Assembly: GCA_016584495.1 (NCBI GenBank)
Contig: WAID01000007.1
Coordinates: forward strand, 3,148,001-3,212,000
DNA length: 64,000 nucleotides
Direction: 5' to 3'
Source of the DNA: Celoporthe dispersa
Taxonomy: Eukaryota > Ascomycota > Sordariomycetes > Diaporthales > Cryphonectriaceae
Shown here: positions 47,405 to 58,508 of the stretch, piece after piece
Layout of the letters: each line of letters opens with the position of its first letter
Numbering within the stretch: position 1 is the first letter of the stretch
Translations under genes and position numbers: made by a program
Notes under the pieces: generated by a model
Told to the model about the DNA's origin: nothing
What the model saw: only the letters and a program-made list of their open reading frames with translations
The model's database searches: none

Positions 47405-49365
47405 ATGATTATCAGAACAGCTCTATTCGCCGCGGCGCTCTGCATGAGGCTGGTCGCAGGCATACCTCATATCTTTGAGAGAGATATATATTGCGTCGAC
47501 ACAGTTACAACGACAGTAACGGTCACTTCCATAACCACTGCTGATCCTCCTGCCTCTTCCGACCCGAGCGACCCTTCAGACCCCCCCAGTGACCCTCACG
47601 CGAGCACAACGGATTCCGATGGTAAGTTCCAGCTCTGCAACCCGTTCCATATCACTCTCGCTCTAACAGACATGATGGTATAAAACAGATCCTCCATCAG
47701 ACCCTACCACGGTTACAGTAGACCCTACGGTGACAATAACGGTCACAAGCACTCTGGCCTCTGTCTCCACAGAGACTGTGTCTGAGACCCAAACAGTCAC
47801 TCAGAGCCAAACAACCACGCAGACCGTTGTCCAGACCGTATACACCCAGAATGATCCGCCATCAGAGTCTACGACAATCGTGACACAGACACATATCGAC
47901 ACCACCACGATTACCGAGACCATCCCGGCGTCGCCCACAATACCTCTGTCCACAGGGGTTCCAGTATCGCCTTCCAACCAGCCTTTCTTCCAGAATTCTA
48001 CACAAGGAGCACCCTACAGCAATTCCTCAAACTCTACTGATCCTGCGCCGTCGTCGTCGCGCTTATTCTCGCTGCACGTGGGCACTGTCGCCCCATCGAA
48101 TTACACAAACTCCTCCGGCTATGAGAACACACTATACTTCGCAAATTGGTATGTTGCTTCAGCTTCACATGGTGACCGGAGAACTCAAAACTAACGCACG
48201 AGGGGTGGAAAAAGGGCAATATATGGTGCACAATATCAGCCTCAGTCGCTCCCAGCGTCATCAGTCACCCGCATCCACTACGCTTTCGCCGACATTGATA
48301 GCGAGGGCAATGTTGTATCCTCGGATACCTACGCAGACCTGGAGAAACACTACACAACTGACTCCTGGGGCGACAACGGCACAAATGCCTATGGCTGCGT
48401 CAAGCAGCTCTATATCCTCAAGAAGCAGAACCGCAACATGAAGGTCCTCCTCTCCGTAGGCGGGTGGACGTGGTCTTCCAAGTTCTCACCCATGGCTGCC
48501 GACCCGACCATGCGCCAAAACTTTGCCTCCAGCGCCGTCCAGCTCGTCACCGACTGGGGTTTCGACGGTATCGATATCGACTGGGAGTTCAACGCCTACA
48601 CCCCGACCGCAGAGGACACCCAAAACATCGTGTTGCTTCTCCAGGCCGTCCGCAACGCCTTCAACGCCTGGTCAGCCTCGCACGCCCCCGGGTACCACTT
48701 CCTCATCACTGTCGCCAGCCCCGCGGGCCCCGCCGTATACAGCCTCTGGGACATCCCCGCCATGGACCCGTACGTCGACACCTGGAGCCTCATGGCGTAC
48801 GACTACGCTGGCGCCTGGTCCAACGCGACGGGCCACGCATCCAACATCTACTTTGACGCGGAGGACATGCCTGCAACGCCCTACAGCACCGACCAGGCCG
48901 TCTCCGCCTACATCGCCGCCGGTGTCAACCCATCCAAGATCGTCATGGGCCTGCCCCTCTACGGGCGCTCCTTCGAGGGCACCGCCGGCCTGGGCGAGCC
49001 GTTCGACGGCGTCGGCACCGGAGACGACCTCGGCGCCGGCCAGTGGCGGTTCCGAGACCTGCCCCGGCCGGGCGCGACCGAGTTCTACGACCCCGTCGCC
49101 AGGGCGAGCTACAGCTACGACGAGGAGACGCAGGAGCTCATCAGCTACGACACCGCGCAGAGCGTCGGCGAGAAGAGCGCGTACCTGAAGGGCAAAAGGC
49201 CTGGGCGGGGCCATGTTCTGGGAGGCGAGCGATGACAGGAACGGGACGGAGAGCCTGGTCGTCGCCATGGCGGGCCAGCTGGGGCGCCTGGATGCTGCGC
49301 AGAACCTGCTGAGTTATCCTACGAGTCAGTATGATAATATCCGGAACGGCATGCCGGGGTCGTGA
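47405..49365 (+). CDS. GH18 chitinase (ECH42/Chi46-like subgroup) with long Ser/Thr-rich N-terminal region
   Basis: Secreted endochitinase for chitin breakdown. A hydrophobic N-terminal signal (MIIRTALFAAALCMRLVAG) is followed by about 200 residues rich in Ser, Thr, Val and Pro with repeated TVT units, then the GH18 barrel: YFANW then AIYGAQYQPQSLPAS, SVGGWTWSSKF, catalytic FDGIDIDWEF (DxxDxDxE), LMAYDYAGAW, MGLPLYGRSFEG and GGAMFWEAS, ending QYDNIRNGMPGS. Exons are 47405-47621, 47689-48148 and 48215-49365. The frame breaks by +1 in GGG at 49190-49192; two G restore the last strand (608 aa). The mucin-like region before the catalytic domain is unusual for this subgroup, where the barrel normally starts near the signal peptide. 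Confidence 0.9.
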
Positions 49366-49760
49366 GGGAGAAAAGGACAGAGAAAGGGAGGGAGATGGTA
49401 ATTTTGGGTGGAAATAACGGGCATTCATGATGAGTATTCGAAGCATGAGTTCCTGTGCATCTCATGAGTAATGACTGGCATTTGGGGTAAAAAGAGAAAG
49501 ATAAAAAGACACAGGAGCATGTATGGTTGACGTATACATTTCTGGGGGCGTCTGTGTGTCCCTTGAAATTGAGCTCTTTCTATATTGTGCACCTCCAAAC
49601 GGGCCTGTTATCGGCCTCGTTCGCCTCTCTCTCGCTCTCTTTCTAAGGACCAGCGCCTACCGGGAGGTTGTTGTGTTTATTCGGGTATCGTCTATCCGTC
49701 CTTGCCTCGACCATGATATTCCCTGCTCCATGAAAACATGAGAAACTCTGTATGGTCGCC
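49366..49760. other. convergent intergenic region
   Basis: 3' sides of the chitinase and RNA1. Nothing else is seen. Confidence 0.45.
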
Positions 49761-51094
49761 TCAGATGATGGTCTTCTCTAGCTGCTTGGCCAGATCATCC
49801 ACTTCTGCGTCCTTCTTCTGGATGACAGGCTCCTCCTGGGCCTCCTCAGCCTCCTTGACCAGCTTCTCGGCCCTCTCCTCTGGCCCGACATCCTCTTCCT
49901 CCTCCTCGTCCTCCTCCTCCTCTTCGGAGTCCTCTCCTTCCAGGTCGCTCAAGGAGTCCAGGCCCCACTCATCCTCGACCACGACGTCACCGCCAAGCTT
50001 CTCCTTGCGCTCCTCGAGGAGCTCCTGTAGAGCAATGATGCTCTCGTCCTCCTCCTCGAGCTTGTTGCCGTTGACCTCGATCTTCTTCAGCGCAGGAAGG
50101 GCCTCTTCCGCGGCCTTTGCGATGCTGGACAGGCCCTTGGAGGTGATGTCATTGTACTGAAGCCGCAGTATCTCGAGGTTCGTGTTCTTGCCCTGGCCGA
50201 GAGCCTCACCCAGCAGCACGGCACCCTTGGCGCTCAGCAGCGAGTCGCCGACGCCAAGCTCCTTCAGCGAGACCCAGGTGGGCGTGACCTTGGCGAGAGC
50301 CTTTGCGCCCATGAGCGTAAACGTGTTGTCCTGCAGATCCAGGGTCACAAGGCCAGAAGCGTGGTTCAGACCCTCGCTCAGCAGGTGAGAGATGCCCTCC
50401 TGACGGATGCCGTTCTGCACCATCTTCACTTCCTTGATCTTGTTGTGCAGGCTGAAGGCCTTGGCCCACGCGGTCATGCTGCCATTCTCCAGACGGTTGC
50501 GACCGCAGATGACGGTCTCGAGGTCGGGGACGGTCTGGCCCTCCTTGCGCGCCGCCTCCTTCTTGGCGTGAAGCTCGCTGAGTGCGTCGGCGATCAGGAT
50601 GCCGGCGTGGGGGCCGAGACCGTTGTTGTTCAGGTACAGGTGCTGCAGGGGGACGTGGGCAGCAAGGAAGGCGACAAGGGGGGCCTGGGTGTTGAGCCCG
50701 AAAGCGTTGTCGTTCAGGTTGATCGTGTGGAGGTTTGGTAGGTTGAGGATCGACGTGAGGAGGGAGGAGAGCGCCTCGGGAATCTCGTTCAGGAGACGGC
50801 CGGTGAAGATATCGGCCAGGTTTGCAACCTGATCTCACGTTAGCGACGGTGCCTCTTCGCCTGGAAGAGTTCCTGGAAGGAGGGACAGAGAGGACATACC
50901 TGTAGGGACTTCTTGGTAGACAGAACCTCGCCCAGCCGCTGACAAGCACCAACACCCAGAGTGTTACCCAGAATGCGGACTTCCTCGATATCATCCATAG
51001 CCTTCAGCTCGGCAATGTGAGGCTCGAGGTCCTCCGCCGTGTCCAGCTTGAGACCCTTTCCCTCGAGGGAGAACACCTTCTTTGGCAGCGCCAT
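49761..51094 (-). CDS. RNA1: Ran GTPase-activating protein Rna1
   Basis: Cytoplasmic GAP for Ran; keeps the Ran-GTP gradient for nuclear transport. Leucine-rich repeats run through the protein (LHTINLNDNAFG, LQHLYLNNNGLGP, LVTLDLQDNTFT, LEILRLQYNDI). The catalytic-type loop CGRNRLENGS is present, with the arginine conserved in RanGAPs. A long acidic Glu/Asp tail ends the protein. Exons are 51094-50900 and 50828-49761; the 71-nt intron keeps phase. Length 420 aa, normal for the family. Intact. Confidence 0.95.
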
Positions 51095-51814
51095 GGTTTC
51101 TTTTTGACAAATGAGATAGATGGGAGCACAGATAGAAAAGAGCAGCAGGTGACAATATCAGGTAAAAGTGTATAGCGTCGTCCAACTGTCAAGAGAGAGA
51201 GAGAGTGTGTGTGTGTCTATGCAAAAGTGGGTGTCAAAGATGAACAACGCCTTGATCTTGGTGGGGGAGGGGCAAATCCCACCTGCAGGCAGCACAAGGC
51301 AGCACAAGGCAGTCAACAACAACAATATGACACCCACCCACCCACTGGCATTTCAAGGGTTGCCCCTGAACGTTAGGGGTCGACCTGCAGGTCGAGGCCC
51401 CTGTTCGATCTGCAGGGCCTCTGACAACTGTTGCCAGCCGCCCAATTCGACTGTCATTCAGGTGTCTAGCCTACACTCGGCTCCGGCTCCCTGCAATCGG
51501 TTCTCTGGAGCTAATCACTGACTTACTGTTGCCGGCCATGCCATGCCATGCCATGCCGAGTTGCAAAAGAGCATGTAGCTTGCATCCCCAACCTCAGCTG
51601 TCGCGTCTGCTCACCTATCCACCAACAACAAGGCTCTGCAGCATCCTTCTTCATCCTTGCCTCTGGCTTCATCAACCGCTTCGATCAGCTCAGCTACTTT
51701 ATCGGTCCCCACTCGAAGACGACCTTTTCTCGAGCGGCGCACCAACCTGTTTGGCGTGCGGGCGCGATTCTCCCTCACGCCCTTTACGACTTTTTTTCGA
51801 CAAGACCTCACACA
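51095..51814. other. divergent intergenic region
   Basis: Promoters of RNA1 (minus) and the zinc-finger gene (plus). No gene is seen. Confidence 0.45.
51536..51557. repeat. CCATG pentanucleotide tandem repeat
   Basis: Four CCATG units in tandem, about 260 bases before the zinc-finger gene start. Confidence 0.9.
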
Positions 51815-52981
51815 ATGTCCGACTCATCTCTATCGTCAATGTCATCCTCGGAGGCAGGCGATGAGTACGAGCAACCTACCCAAGATATCACGATAGATGA
51901 CGTCGAGCAGCCCCCACCAAAGCGCCTCAAGCTTGGAGACGTGGGCTCTGCGACCCCGTCAGCTGTCGTCGCCGAGGCAGATCCAGAGCCCGAGGCCGAG
52001 CCCGAGGCCAAGGCTGGGCTCGAGGAGGACGACAATATCTCCATCTCTTCAGACTCCTCGGGAGACATACCCAGTAGCCCTGCGAATGCGCGGCTAGAGG
52101 ACGAGGATTTCCAACCCCAGGTCACAGTATGCGCCTGGGAGGACTGTGACGCTGGAGACCTGCGCACCATGGACAAACTGGTCAAGCACATACACGACGA
52201 GCATATCGAGGGCCGCCAGAAGAAGTACACCTGTCAATGGGTGGGCTGCAGCAGGCAGGGCGCAAATCACGCCAGTGGATACGCATTGAAGGCGCACATG
52301 CGCAGTCACACTAGGGAGAAGCCCTTTTTCTGCTACCTTCCAGGTAAGCCCTGAAGCACGTTCTGCCGGTCGCGTCGCATCCTTTCTGACACCTCAATCA
52401 TAGAATGCGATAAATGCTTCACGAGATCCGACGCCTTGGCGAAACACATGCGGACCGTCCACGAGACCGAGGCCCTCCGACCCTCCGATCCGGTGCCTAA
52501 GAGCATGCAGGTTACCGGCGTCGCCCCGGCAGCCAAGTCTACGACGAAGCTTAAGATCATCATCAGGACGCCACAGTCGCATGCTGCAGGACATGACGAC
52601 ACCGTTGAAGACGGGATTAGTGGTGACGACACCCCATCGGACCTTTACACCCAGCTTACCGAGAAGGACGGCTTCGCGGCACGAGAGCTTAAGATGCCTC
52701 TCAGCGAGCTGCATCGTGTCTGCAAGCACCAGGTCAAGTGGGCCGAGGAGGACGGCGAGAAGCTCAAGCTGGAGTGCAAGCAGTGGGAAGAGATATACAG
52801 GCAAGCCTGGCTCGAGAAGGAGGTCCTCTTGTCCCAGATGATCAAGAGCGAGGTCGGCTGGCAAGAGCGACGTCGTGCCATACTATCCGGAACCACCGAT
52901 ATTGTCATCAACGGGGGCCCTCCAGAAGCCGAGCCTGCCACCACGCCTGTCATCAACGGAGAGCGCTCGGCCGAGGATTAG
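51815..52981 (+). CDS. iec1: C2H2 zinc-finger protein, YY1/Iec1-like (INO80 complex)
   Basis: Nuclear DNA-binding protein. An acidic Ser-rich N-terminus with PPPKRLKL (possible nuclear signal) is followed by zinc fingers: CAWEDC-HIHDEH, CQWVGC-HMRSH, the linker TREKPF, then LPECDKCFTRSDALAKHMRTVH. This order and spacing resemble S. pombe Iec1, a YY1-like INO80 subunit. The C-terminal half has a long charged helix (KHQVKWAEEDGEKLKLEC) that could bind the complex. Exons are 51815-52343 and 52404-52981 (368 aa), intact. The Iec1 assignment rests on motif resemblance only; a general C2H2 regulator is the alternative. Confidence 0.75.
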
Positions 52982-53806
52982 GCTTCCAACGATTCGCTCA
53001 GTAGCCGCGCGTCCGAGTCCTTTTCAGACTTCGACTAGGTGCAACGACAATCTTCTTTCCCGTCGACACTCCATCGCTCGCATTTCCAAGACCCGATTTC
53101 TTATACGGCGCAATAAATATCACGATGTACTGAGCTACCTGCGTCACCAGCGAAGCCAGGACTAGGGCCTGAAGGCATTGAAACATAGCTCCGCGGTCTT
53201 CGAGATGCTTTTGGTGACTGCACCAAGTAACGAGACAGATGCAGACCACATTGAACTCGTATTACTCAGATCAGCAAGGGGAACTAACTGGACAACGAAC
53301 CCCCTACCAAATTATCCTTATCCATGCTCTTATGGTTGCAGCACTCAGGGAAAATTGACCTCCGCAAAGACATGTGGAGATAAGGTAGAAGGAGAAACAG
53401 ATGCTCGGTTTCTACTTAATAGCCTTTGGCACCACGTACGCCTGGGCATCCAATGCCAAAGATGACCCGGACTAAAGGGAGTAGACGGCGAAAGTCAATG
53501 ACTATAATGTGGAATGTATCATTACAATGACATGGGTGTTTGGAGAATCGGCATGATCAATGGGGCAACACGAGAGTGGATTCAAGTCGTTTTCTGGTTC
53601 ACTTATTTGACATTCGTTGTTTCCGAGACCTCGGACTGCCGCGGTTAAGATGTGAATCCTCTTTAGCAGGAATGGAAATAGGTGGTTAACCCCAGCTACA
53701 TGCTTATGAATACGACAACGAACCCTTAAAAGCAAGTCGTCCTTCTAAAGCGCAACCAGACCACGTCTCACTTAAAAATCCTGCCTCTCCGTCCACACGA
53801 CAAAGC
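52982..53806. other. convergent intergenic region
   Basis: 3' sides of the zinc-finger gene and the small membrane-protein gene. No gene is seen. Confidence 0.45.
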
Positions 53807-54540
53807 CTACAGATTCTTGCCCTTCCTCTTACTCGCTTCAGAGTTCCGGAATGGCCACCCGCTCGTGCGCTTGTCGGCGCCTGTTCTCTTCGAGATATGG
53901 CCTTTGTCTCCCGCAAACATCAAGCACCAAAGCCCAAAGGCAGCCAACAGCGCGGATCCCATGGCGCCGAAGAAGTAGCCACCCGCGTCGCTCCCGCTGA
54001 ACCTGGTGTAGCTGTAAAAGGCTTGCGAGGCATGGTAAAACGTGGAGACGAGGATCACTGCGTTGGCATAAGGTGATGGCGAGTCTGCTGGGGCTGGGAG
54101 GGGGTCAGTTCTGCCAAATATTTATTTTTTTTTACAGAAAGATTTTTTAGGAGGAAGGGGGTTTAATCAGTAAGAAATAAATGAACGCACTGTCAACGAG
54201 CGAGGTCAAGGGCAACGCTCCGGACAGGCAGACCACAACGATGCCGAGGGTAAGCTGTGCTAAGCCCAAGGACCGGGCGAAGTATTGTTCAGTGGCTACA
54301 CCGCGCGTCAGTATGAGCAAGTGAATCCTCGGTGAGATTGGGCAACGGATACGTACGGTTTGCGTGCTGATAGTTTGGAGTGAGAAGCGAGGATATGAAC
54401 GTCGGCCATGTGATGAGAGGCACAGACTGAGCTGCAAGCCATGCCAGTGTGGCAAAGCTGTAGGCGGAGACAGCCTGGTGTAGACATTAGCATCTTACTG
54501 GTGAAGTAATGACCATGTGCGTGAAAACCCTTACATCCAT
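53807..54540 (-). CDS. small multi-pass membrane protein, unknown function
   Basis: I do not recognise a named family. Four exons are supported by splice signals and phase: 54540-54535 (only ATG GAT), 54474-54357, 54295-54191 and 54084-53807; total 507 nt, 168 aa. About four hydrophobic segments are visible: AYSFATLAWLAAQSVPLI, SLGLAQLTLGIVVVCLSGAL, YANAVILVSTFYHASQAFYS and GYFFGAMGSALLAAFGLWCL. The C-terminus is basic (KRTGADKRTSG, KRKGKNL) and probably cytosolic. The six-base first coding exon makes this gene easy to miss. Confidence 0.72.
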
Positions 54541-55067
54541 TGCGTTGTGTCTTGATTGAGTATTGGTGGTCTAAAGGAAGAATTGACTGGCTCATGCTCG
54601 TCGAGGGTGGTCCTTCGTGAGGCTGATGCTGTTTGGACCTCTTCGTGGTACAACGGTACGTCACCTGCATGTCGTACAATACCTGATTGGTCGATGCGAG
54701 ATGGCGGGTCAGTCGACAGGGGTCCCCCAAGTACCCCTCGCCACTGCCGATTTCGCTCGGATCTTGGGACCTATCCAGAAGTCGTATTTCCAAGCATCGA
54801 CAAGTGCAGAACACCTACAGCCATCTTCATGAACTTATATCCACCACTTCAGTCGCTTTCATAAAAAGTGGTCTGCACTTATATATCTTTTACATCCTGA
54901 CTCTGGTACCTTCTCACACCTGGTCTGATAGCCTAACATGAAGATTTAACCTCTCATACCTTCCCCTTCCCCTCCTACTCTACTCTTGCCACGCGCGGGG
55001 CTCCAATTTTCAACAGTCCTCACAAACACAAGCCCATCGCTTTGGGACACAAGCCGGCGCCGCCACC
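54541..55067. other. divergent intergenic region
   Basis: Promoters of the membrane-protein gene (minus) and NAR1 (plus). No gene is seen. The stretch before the NAR1 start is pyrimidine-rich. Confidence 0.45.
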
Positions 55068-56818
55068 ATGTCCGCAATCCTCTCAGCCGACGACCTGAAC
55101 GACTTCATATCCCCCTCCGTCGCCTGCATTAAGCCCATTGAGACCCTCCCCGCCTCCGACGAGCCCTCGTCCCTCGAAACCGAAATCATCCTTGGCGGCC
55201 AGCAGCAGCAGCCCTCCGCCGCGTCCACAAACAACAACGGCCCCTCCAAGATCTCTCTCACGGACTGCCTTGCCTGCTCCGGCTGCGTCACCTCCGCCGA
55301 AGCCGTCCTCGTCAGCCTGCAGAGCCACAACGAAGTGCTAAGCGTGCTAGACTCCGCGCCGGCGCTCCGGGTCCGCTGCGTCGACGGCGAGGATGGGCCG
55401 TTCCGCGTGGAGGGGCTCGAAGATCCGGGTGCCAAGCTCTTCGTGGCGAGCGTGAGCCCGCAGACGCGCGCCAGCCTGGCGGCCGCGTGCGGCGGCGGTA
55501 CGAGCGAGAGGGAGGCCGGGCGCATGATCGAGAGGCTGCTGCGCGGGCCCGAGGGACTGGCCGGCGGTGGGAAGTTCAACAATGGGTTTACCTGGGTGGT
55601 CGATACGAACACAGCAAGAGAGGCTTGTCTGGTCCTGGGGGCGGATGAGGCACGGGAGGGACATTCGACGCCTGCGAAGCCGATACTCACCTCTTCGTGT
55701 CCGGGGTGGATATGTTATGCGGAAAAGACACACCCACACATACTACCACATTTGTCGAGGGTCAAGTCGCCGCAGGCGTTGATGGGCACTCTTTTGAAGA
55801 CCACACTCAGTGAGAAGCTTGGGATAAGCCCCGACCGGATCTGGCATCTTGCCGTTATGCCGTGCCTGGACAAGAAGCTGGAGGCCAGCCGCGAGGAGCT
55901 GACCGATAGTGTATGGGCCGGCAATGGCAAGCCTGGACGGGGCGCCCGTGATGTCGACTGCGTTATCACGAGCAAGGAAGTCCTCATGCTCACAGAGTCA
56001 AGGGGCATCGATTTCTTCAGTCTGCCCAAGACCCAGCTATCTCCACAAGCTACCTTTCCCGATTCACGGCTCCACAACTTCCTCTTCCCCCCGGCGCAAA
56101 GGGAAGCACCCTCCAATAGAGGCCGGATCCTCTGGTGGTAATCTACATTTTATACTTCAGTGTACGATCTCGAGACATCCTGGTTCCCGGCTGCAGACGA
56201 TCCGGGGGCGCAACGCTGATGTGGTTGAGTATACCGTCATATCGGCTTCTGGTGACCCAGTATTCAAGGCGGCCAAGTATTATGGGTTCCGAAATATTCA
56301 GAACATCGTCCGAAAGCTGAAGCCGGCCAAGGCCTCGAAGATGCCCGGCGGTAGGCCCTTTGGTGCGGCCCGAAAGCCTGCGGCACAGTCCAAGGGCCTG
56401 GACTTTGGGTATGTGGAGGTCATGGCTTGCCCCGGCGGCTGCACAAACGGTGGGGGGTCAGGTGAAGGTTTCTGACCCCGTCGTTGCCGAGCGCAAGGGC
56501 TGGAGCGGCGAACCCGGCCCTCAGGAGCAGAGGGACTGGTTGGCGCAGGTTGACGAGGCGTATTTTTCCTTGTCCGACTCGGAGGTTGACGATGATGGCA
56601 TGCTCTCATCGAATGATAATGGCGCAACGGATATGGTTGATGGGATTTCTCTTTCGTATATTCGAAATACCCTGGCGCATTGGTCGGATACCACGGGCAT
56701 AGATCTGGTGCGATTGGCGCATACAAGTTACCGCGAGGTGATCAGCGATGTCGGCAAGGACGCCTCTGAGACGCAGAGAGTGCTCCATCTAGCTGGAAAG
56801 ATTGGAGGCGGCTGGTAG
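55068..56818 (+). CDS. NAR1: cytosolic Fe-S cluster assembly factor Nar1
   Basis: Essential component of the cytosolic iron-sulfur assembly machinery, related to Fe-only hydrogenases; it carries two Fe-S clusters. Conserved cysteine sites are visible: [14 protein letters not shown] near residue 65, [27 protein letters not shown] and [20 protein letters not shown] and [16 protein letters not shown] are further family signatures. Single exon. Two +1 breaks interrupt it: C6 at 56087-56092, after LHNFLF, and G6 at 56452-56457, after GGCTN. Using C5 and G5 restores 582 aa, ending at 56818. Two breaks in an essential single-copy gene argue for sequence error. The stop is only 30 bases from that of the opposite gene. 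Confidence 0.92.
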
Positions 56819-56848
56819 TTCAAGACGAACATCAACGTCGATGCATGA

Positions 56849-57790
56849 TCAGCCTTCTTTAGCACCACGACTGGCAAATCCAAAACCTCTTGCTCCACTG
56901 CTGTCTGGTCCTCTTGGTGCTCGAATTGCTGACTCCAGACCCCGTGTTGGTGATGACGTGGCCCCCCCGCGCTGTGGACGAGGAGCGGGTTTCGACGAGG
57001 CATCAGGATCGAAGAGCTCCCGGTACGGGCTCCCTCCATTGCTATTCCCCGGGCGTCCATCTTGGCTGTCGTTCCTGGCCCCGCCTTTATAATTCTCATT
57101 CCTGGAGTCGCTCCTCAGGTCGTTCTTGTAACCTTCGTTCCGCTGACCGCCTCGACCTCCCCTGCCGCCTCTTCCACGACCACGTCCTCGATAGTTGCCC
57201 CGGCCGTTCTCGCCAACCAGCGGTGGTGTCGTAGCGCCTGGTGTGGTCGTCCCTGACGTGGGCTCTGGCGGAGGGGTGCCAAACAGTTTCGCTCGCCTCT
57301 CCTCGTAGTCTCGCTCCTTCTGCTTGCGCTTCTCCTCGATCTCGGCAGCCGTGGGCAGCTGGGGCTTCTTGTCCCTCTCGTCCTCATCGTCGTCCTCGAG
57401 CATTAACTTCTCTATGCCGGTGACAGGATCGACCACCTTCTTCACGGGCTTGCGGCTGAGGAGTTTCATCTGCGGCTTGAAGCCTTGGGCGAAAGGAACG
57501 TTGCTGGAGGCGGCTACGTGGTAGGGCGTCTGCGGAGGCTCCTCGCTGATTGTTGTGTGGTCAGCTCAAGGCTCCTAGGAACCCGGCAAATGGTGGCGGC
57601 GGGGGGGGGGGGTAGGGGGTGCTCACGCTTCCTCCCAGAGCTTCCTCTGAAGCTCACGATGCTGAGCAATGCGCTCCTGCTTTGTCTTGGGTGCCTGTGG
57701 CTCCGGAGTATTGTTTTCCTCCTTTGCGGCCCTGTCAGCCTGTGTCACCCAATCGTCGTCCCATGCATCGGCAGCTGTCTTGTTTCCCAT
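56849..57790 (-). CDS. SUZ-domain RNA-binding protein
   Basis: Exons are 57790-57627 and 57545-56849 (286 aa), intact. The N-terminus (MGNKTAADAWDDDWVTQAD) is followed by a charged helix. In the middle is a SUZ-like segment with Lys/Arg/Glu (AEIEEKRKQKERDYEERRAKLFG), then an RGG-type run (RGRGRGRGGRGGRGG), and the C-terminus reads IRAPRGPDSSGARGFGF, the SUZ-C type ending. SUZ domains bind RNA and occur in translation and ribosome-linked proteins, so a cytoplasmic RNA role is likely. Its stop faces NAR1's across 30 bases, so the mature transcripts almost certainly overlap. Confidence 0.82.
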
Positions 57791-58508
57791 CTTGATGTTG
57801 TCTCTCAAAGGCTCTCTTTGAGAAAAATATTGAATAGAAGAGTTCTGCTGATGTTTGTCAAGCCATGGAATCGAAGATAGTGGCTGAAAATGGTGTTGGT
57901 TTATGGTATGTGTGAGGGAGGTCTTTTTTGTCATTCCAGGCAGGAGAATCCAACATCAGAAGTCCTTCCCCCGCACTGACCGCCTAAGTAAGTAAGAGTC
58001 CTTTTGGCATCAGGACTGGACCAGGGTCCCCCCCCTACATAGTACCTGGCAACCAGGGCCAATTTGGCGGGGCTTATCGCCCAAGCTGAAGGTCCTTATC
58101 TTTGCTCTCCTGCAAGGCAGGCAGGCAGGCTGCATGCTTCTGCATGCACGCTCACTGTCGGCACCGATCTCGCTCTAGGAAAAATTTACCAAGGATTGAG
58201 TTCAGTCATAACCTGGGACCATCTGTTAGTCACAAAAGTAAAGACGTCTTTTCCCAATTTCATCCTTCTCTCACCGGTCAATCCCACTACACTTCCTCGG
58301 GTTGCACAGCTTCCGACATCGTTTGTATCCGCTTTGAACTGTGAGTAATCGGGTTCCGCACGATTGAACCTGCAGCTTCCTCGTCTGGGCGTGACTATTT
58401 CAGGACTGCATGCCCTCCTCGCATTCTTGACTAGCCTCTCCAGACTCAACCTTGGGAATATATCAATTGACCAATCATCAGCCTCCAATTTTCAAAAAAA
58501 TATCCAAA
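57791..58508. other. divergent intergenic region
   Basis: Promoters of the SUZ gene (minus) and argininosuccinate synthase (plus). No gene is seen. I did not find a clear TGACTCA general amino-acid control site. Confidence 0.4.

Noticed and set aside
56160..56196. Possible 36-nt intron in NAR1 between ILQ and TIRGRN
   Set aside because: The boundaries do not give GT-AG in phase, the frame is open through it, and [10 protein letters not shown] resembles the exonic sequence expected in filamentous-fungal Nar1.
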